Shown piece after piece: positions 61,109 to 64,000 of a stretch of 64,000 nt of DNA. Position 1 is the first letter of the stretch; every line of letters starts with the position of its first letter. The translations under genes and the position numbers were made by a program. Source of the stretch: Lachnospiraceae bacterium (GTDB taxonomy: Bacteria > Bacillota > Clostridia > Lachnospirales > Lachnospiraceae); the NCBI GenBank assembly GCA_016291405.1, contig JAEEXG010000002.1, positions 1 through 64,000 of the forward strand, given 5' to 3'. The notes under the pieces were generated by a model. That model saw only the letters and a program-made list of their open reading frames with translations. It did not search any database and had not been told where the DNA came from.

Positions 61109-61687
61109 CTAGAGCAATCCTGCGAAACCGCAGAATGCAATGGCCATAAGACCTGCCGATATCAAAACGATAGGCATTCCTTGGAAAGGCTTGGGAATGT
61201 CGTTATATTGCATCTTTTCACGAATACCCGCCAAAATGACGATGGAAATTGTAAATCCAACGCTTGTGGCAAATCCGTTAACGGTACCTTCCAAAAGTGA
61301 ATAATCTTTTTGGACGTTTGTAATTGCAATACCAAGTACCGCACAGTTTGTGGTAATCAAAGGAAGGTAAACGCCAAGGGCTTTATATAAAGCAGGCATA
61401 AACTTCTTTAAAAACATTTCAACAAACTGAACCAAAGCCGCAATAACCAAAATAAACACTATGGTCTTTAAAAAGGTTAAATTAAAAGGAGCTAAAATGC
61501 CCTTATAAATTAAACCGGTTACAATGCTTGAAAGCGTAATTACGAAAATGACCGCAGCTCCCATTCCGGCAGCAGTCTTAACCTTTTTTGAAACGCCAAG
61601 GAAAGGACAAAGGCCTAAAAACTGGCTTAGCACAACGTTGTTGATTAAAGCCGAGCCAAGTGATAAAAGAATTAAACTCTTAATCAT
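61109..61687 (-). CDS. rnfA: Rnf complex subunit RnfA
   Basis: RnfA is a six-helix membrane subunit of the Rnf complex, homologous to RnfE and to NqrE/NqrD. The 192-residue length is normal. Family landmarks are NNVVLSQFLGLCPFLGVSKK near the N-terminus and LPLITTNCAVLGIAI in the middle, each with a conserved Cys that contributes to the membrane iron-sulfur site. Its start overlaps the end of rnfE by 8 bases, and rnfB follows after 10 bases. Confidence 0.96.
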   Translation of the reverse strand: MIKSLILLSLGSALINNVVLSQFLGLCPFLGVSKKVKTAAGMGAAVIFVITLSSIVTGLIYKGILAPFNLTFLKTIVFILVIAALVQFVEMFLKKFMPALYKALGVYLPLITTNCAVLGIAITNVQKDYSLLEGTVNGFATSVGFTISIVILAGIREKMQYNDIPKPFQGMPIVLISAGLMAIAFCGFAGLL

Positions 61688-62783
61688 TCTTTTCCTCCTT
61701 TAATTCCTTTTCTGCTTTAAAGAGCATGGCCTGTGCTTTTTCCATTGAAGCTTTCTTTCTGGTAGGCTTCTTTGCAGTGCCTTGTGTCTTTTTAATTGCA
61801 TTTTTATAATCTGTGAGGTCTAAAAGTTCAAGCTCGTCATCGTCATCTTTAGCTTCTTCTTTAACCTCTTCTTTAACCTCTTCTTTAACCTCTGAAGACT
61901 CTGTAGTTCCTATATCTTTATCTTCTTCTTTGGAAGTGTCGCTTTCGACAGGCTCTTCCAAGGTTTCTACCTTTACAGGTTCAGCCTTAGGCTCTTCTTT
62001 AACAGGAGCCTTTTCTTTAACTTCTTTAGTTTCTTTAGCTTCCTTAACTTCTTCGGTCTTAACTTCATCCTTAGGCTTTAAAGAACATCCCGTAGCGCAG
62101 GCTTCGCAGTCTTTACCGCATCCTGACTGGATCTTTGACATGTCCTTACCCTTCTTTTCCCCCGCAATCTTAATTGCATTTTGAATTGCAGTAAGCATTG
62201 CAAGTACAAAGAAAGCACCGGGAGCCATAATGAAGATGCTTACAGGCACAAAGCCCTTTGGCATAACATTTGCATTAAATAATGTTCCCGCACCGAGAAG
62301 TTCTCTGAAAGAACCGATAATGGTTAAAGCAATTGTAAATCCCATGCCCATTCCGATACCGTCAAAGAGTGATAAGAAGGGTCCATGAGAATAAGCATAT
62401 GCTTCAGCTCTTCCAAGGATGATACAGTTAACTACAATAAGCGGAATGTATAATCCCAAAGCACTGTAAAGTGAAGGGATATATGCTTTTAGCAAAAGCT
62501 CCACCATTGTAACGAATGAAGCAATAATAACGATAAAAGCAGGGATTCTGATTTTATCTGGTATAACCTTTCTAAGTAACGAAATAAACAAGTTACTTAA
62601 AGCAAGAACCACCATTGTGGTAACGCCCATTCCAAGACCGTTTACAGCACATGTGGTAACGGCCAATGTGGGACACATACCAAGAAGTAAAACAAATGTA
62701 GGATTTTCCTTAAGAATACCATTTAACAATCTTTCGGAAAGTTCGGAAATTAAGGATTCTCTTTCATCATTTTCATGATTCAT
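61680..62783 (-). CDS. rnfE: Rnf complex subunit RnfE with long Cys- and Lys/Glu-rich C-terminal tail
   Basis: The N-terminal 205 residues are a standard RnfE: six helices, NPTFVLLLGMCPTLAVTTCAVNG and LYIPLIVVNCIILGRAEAYA, the membrane iron-sulfur site Cys motifs. After the last helix, this protein continues for about 160 residues, which ordinary RnfE lacks. The tail has a four-Cys cluster, C222-x3-C226-x2-C229-x3-C233. A Pro/Glu/Lys-rich stretch follows, then a basic end (KKPTRKKASMEKAQAMLFKAEKE). Start placed at ATG 62783 (367 residues; GGGAGG eight bases upstream) rather than the track GTG. It overlaps rnfG by 11 and rnfA by 8 bases. Confidence 0.93.
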   Translation of the reverse strand: MNHENDERESLISELSERLLNGILKENPTFVLLLGMCPTLAVTTCAVNGLGMGVTTMVVLALSNLFISLLRKVIPDKIRIPAFIVIIASFVTMVELLLKAYIPSLYSALGLYIPLIVVNCIILGRAEAYAYSHGPFLSLFDGIGMGMGFTIALTIIGSFRELLGAGTLFNANVMPKGFVPVSIFIMAPGAFFVLAMLTAIQNAIKIAGEKKGKDMSKIQSGCGKDCEACATGCSLKPKDEVKTEEVKEAKETKEVKEKAPVKEEPKAEPVKVETLEEPVESDTSKEEDKDIGTTESSEVKEEVKEEVKEEAKDDDDELELLDLTDYKNAIKKTQGTAKKPTRKKASMEKAQAMLFKAEKELKEEKND

Positions 62784-63471
62784 TTCCAGCACCTCCCATC
62801 AAGCAAATTCTAAAGTATTCCAAAGCACCGTTAACTGCATTTGTTACAGCTTTTGATGTAATTGTGGCACTTGAAATGGCATCAATCTGATTGTCGTTAA
62901 TGGCCCCTGTTTTTGTAACTTCAAAAACTAGTTCGTTTCTGTTTTTAAACTGAGGAGCCAAAACCTCGGAAGCTCTCATACCAAGGCCTGCGGTTTCAGA
63001 TATGTCGGTAATTGAAATACCGTTAATCAAACCGTCTGTACATACGCCCAATGAAAATGAAATGTCTCCGCCATATCCTTCATGAGACGTAACCATCAAA
63101 ACATAGCCTAAAAGCTTTCCGTCGGAATCATAGGCTTCAATACAATCATCCACATCAAAGCCCGGATACTTATCTTTTATTTCATCCGTCATAGGATGAT
63201 CCTTAATAATGGAATCCGAAAAAGATGTTGCAAGCATGAATACGCTTTGGTTTGCAATGTTTCTTTCTCTTTCTTCCATTTGGGCAATGGGTTCTTTTGT
63301 TATTTCATACACAAAGCCCAATACTCCGCCTGCAACAAGTGCAATCGCAAGCATTATCAAAGTATTTTTTATAAGCTCGGAAATTTCTTTATTGTTAACT
63401 TCCGACTTTTTCTTGTTACGCATTCTTTCCTGGCGCTCAATCTGCGCTATGGATTTAAATTCATCAGCCAT
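62773..63471 (-). CDS. rnfG: Rnf complex subunit RnfG (covalent FMN)
   Basis: RnfG carries a covalently bound FMN on the outer face of the membrane. The 232-residue protein has one N-terminal membrane helix (35-58) and the FMN-binding domain. The attachment-site region is SSATITS, near residue 200, with the usual downstream helix AVTNAVNGALEYF. DISETAGLGMRA is another family landmark. An N-terminal cytoplasmic stretch of about 33 charged residues is longer than in many homologues. The start shares one base with the rnfD stop (TAATG). Confidence 0.95.
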   Translation of the reverse strand: MADEFKSIAQIERQERMRNKKKSEVNNKEISELIKNTLIMLAIALVAGGVLGFVYEITKEPIAQMEERERNIANQSVFMLATSFSDSIIKDHPMTDEIKDKYPGFDVDDCIEAYDSDGKLLGYVLMVTSHEGYGGDISFSLGVCTDGLINGISITDISETAGLGMRASEVLAPQFKNRNELVFEVTKTGAINDNQIDAISSATITSKAVTNAVNGALEYFRICLMGGAGNES

Positions 63472-64000
63472 TAAATTCTGACACCTCCTTTTCCGAAGAA
63501 ACGAGGCTTAACAGCCTTATCAATCAAAGGAACCAAGAGGTTACCGATGATTATCGCAAAAGAAACGCCTTCTGCATTAGGTCCGAATATTCTAAATACA
63601 GCGGTAAGCAAACCAAGAATGATACCGTATATGAACTGTCCGCCCTTTGTTATGGGACGAGTGGTATAGTCTGTAGCCATAAAGAAAGCACCAAGCATAA
63701 GACCACCACCTGCAAGATGAGCTGCAAGGAATGTGGTATCAAAACCGCGTCCACCGAATAAGCAAATACAAAGTGAGAAAACGACGATATATGTTCCCGG
63801 AATGATAATGTCGATTACATTACACAAAATCAAAATGCAGGCACCAAGTAAGATAAGTACAGTGCTTACTTCACCGATTGTGCCGGGAATGTTACCTCTT
63901 GCCATGGCAACGATATCAACCACTTCACCGTTTTTCAAAGCCTGTAAAGGGGTGGCAGAAGAAACACCGTCCACACTAAAGTTTGTCATTATGGATGCAA
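63471..64000 (-). CDS. rnfD: Rnf complex subunit RnfD, 5' end cut by window edge
   Basis: About 176 codons of the C-terminal part of RnfD are visible. The reading frame stays open through the right edge, so the track start at 63989 is an internal Met. RnfD is a multi-helix subunit with covalently bound FMN; the attachment motif is in DGVSSATPLQALK. Several membrane helices follow, with GGRGFDTTFLAAHLAGGGLMLGAFFMATDYTTRPI, a strong family signature, and the C-terminal FAIIIGNLLVPLID. rnfC would lie further right. Confidence 0.95.
   Translation of the reverse strand, partial: ASIMTNFSVDGVSSATPLQALKNGEVVDIVAMARGNIPGTIGEVSTVLILLGACILILCNVIDIIIPGTYIVVFSLCICLFGGRGFDTTFLAAHLAGGGLMLGAFFMATDYTTRPITKGGQFIYGIILGLLTAVFRIFGPNAEGVSFAIIIGNLLVPLIDKAVKPRFFGKGGVRI

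Noticed and set aside
60758-61300. 180-residue plus-strand ORF over rnfB/rnfA
   Set aside because: Antisense shadow of two clear rnf genes; no family resemblance.
1-64000. Prophage, transposon or defence island
   Set aside because: No transposase, integrase, phage structural gene, toxin-antitoxin pair, restriction enzyme or cas gene was recognised. Gene order is that of core chromosome.

Overview
The window looks like chromosomal DNA from a low-GC anaerobic Firmicute, most likely the family Lachnospiraceae (Clostridia). The evidence is protein-level: an Rnf complex, NfnAB, Rex, an SpoVB/MurJ-type flippase, a Re-citrate-synthase-like protein beside NADP-isocitrate dehydrogenase, a class B sortase with (S)PxTG substrates, an EF-G2-type paralogue and purine-rich ribosome binding sites. 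Genus cannot be assigned from sequence alone. I recognise 53 protein genes (two cut by the window edges) and one structural RNA. All protein genes but one lie on the minus strand. I see no rRNA, tRNA, CRISPR array, insertion sequence, prophage or defence island. No gene-free stretch exceeds 300 bases.

Right to left, in the direction of transcription: (1) 59.2-64.0 kb, rnfD(partial)-G-E-A-B, an ion-pumping ferredoxin:NAD+ oxidoreductase, followed by a membrane-anchored GH25-fold protein that has lost its catalytic DxE pair. (2) 58.4-59.2 kb, the only plus-strand gene, a two-AP2-domain protein that looks like a domesticated HNH/AP2 endonuclease. (3) 50.0-58.2 kb, thrC, a response-regulator diguanylate cyclase with a second degenerate GGDEF domain, deoC, an M24B aminopeptidase, pckA and truA. 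(4) About 49.8-50.0 kb, a 6S RNA with its own promoter and terminator. (5) 43.1-49.8 kb, a BrkB-type membrane protein, an M18 aminopeptidase, queA, a PilZ protein, an EF-G2-like GTPase and an Hpt protein. (6) 34.1-43.0 kb, a surface-protein locus: class B sortase plus two BspA-type leucine-rich-repeat proteins ending in SPKTG and SPDTG sorting signals. (7) 30.6-33.9 kb, a tightly overlapping operon of Re-citrate-synthase-like protein, GntR/FadR regulator and NADP-IDH, with a GTATAC palindrome over the -10 box. (8) 29.2-30.5 kb, rex with a consensus promoter and a Rex box at the start site, plus a coiled-coil protein.

(9) 1-29.1 kb is a long co-directional run of housekeeping genes: CorC-like CBS protein, yebC, metY, a GT2/GT-C pair, ftsK, fhs, folD, a zinc-ribbon TPR protein, nfnAB, a zinc-ribbon membrane protein, rlmH, phoH, a degenerate PgpH-like protein, ybeY, murJ-like, two FAD proteins, a DUF896 protein, 5-formyl-THF cyclo-ligase, miaB, mutS and mutL (cut).

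Functionally the window is rich in redox and carbon-balance genes: Rnf, NfnAB, Rex, Re-citrate synthase/IDH and PEP carboxykinase together fit a fermentative anaerobe that moves electrons between NADH, NADPH and ferredoxin and makes 2-oxoglutarate through a short oxidative branch. Signalling parts (GGDEF, PilZ, Hpt) suggest cyclic-di-GMP control. The most distinctive items are three proteins that keep a known fold but have lost catalytic residues (PgpH-like, GH25-like, second GGDEF), the AP2 protein, the RnfE tail with a Cys cluster, and the citrate operon with a visible operator.
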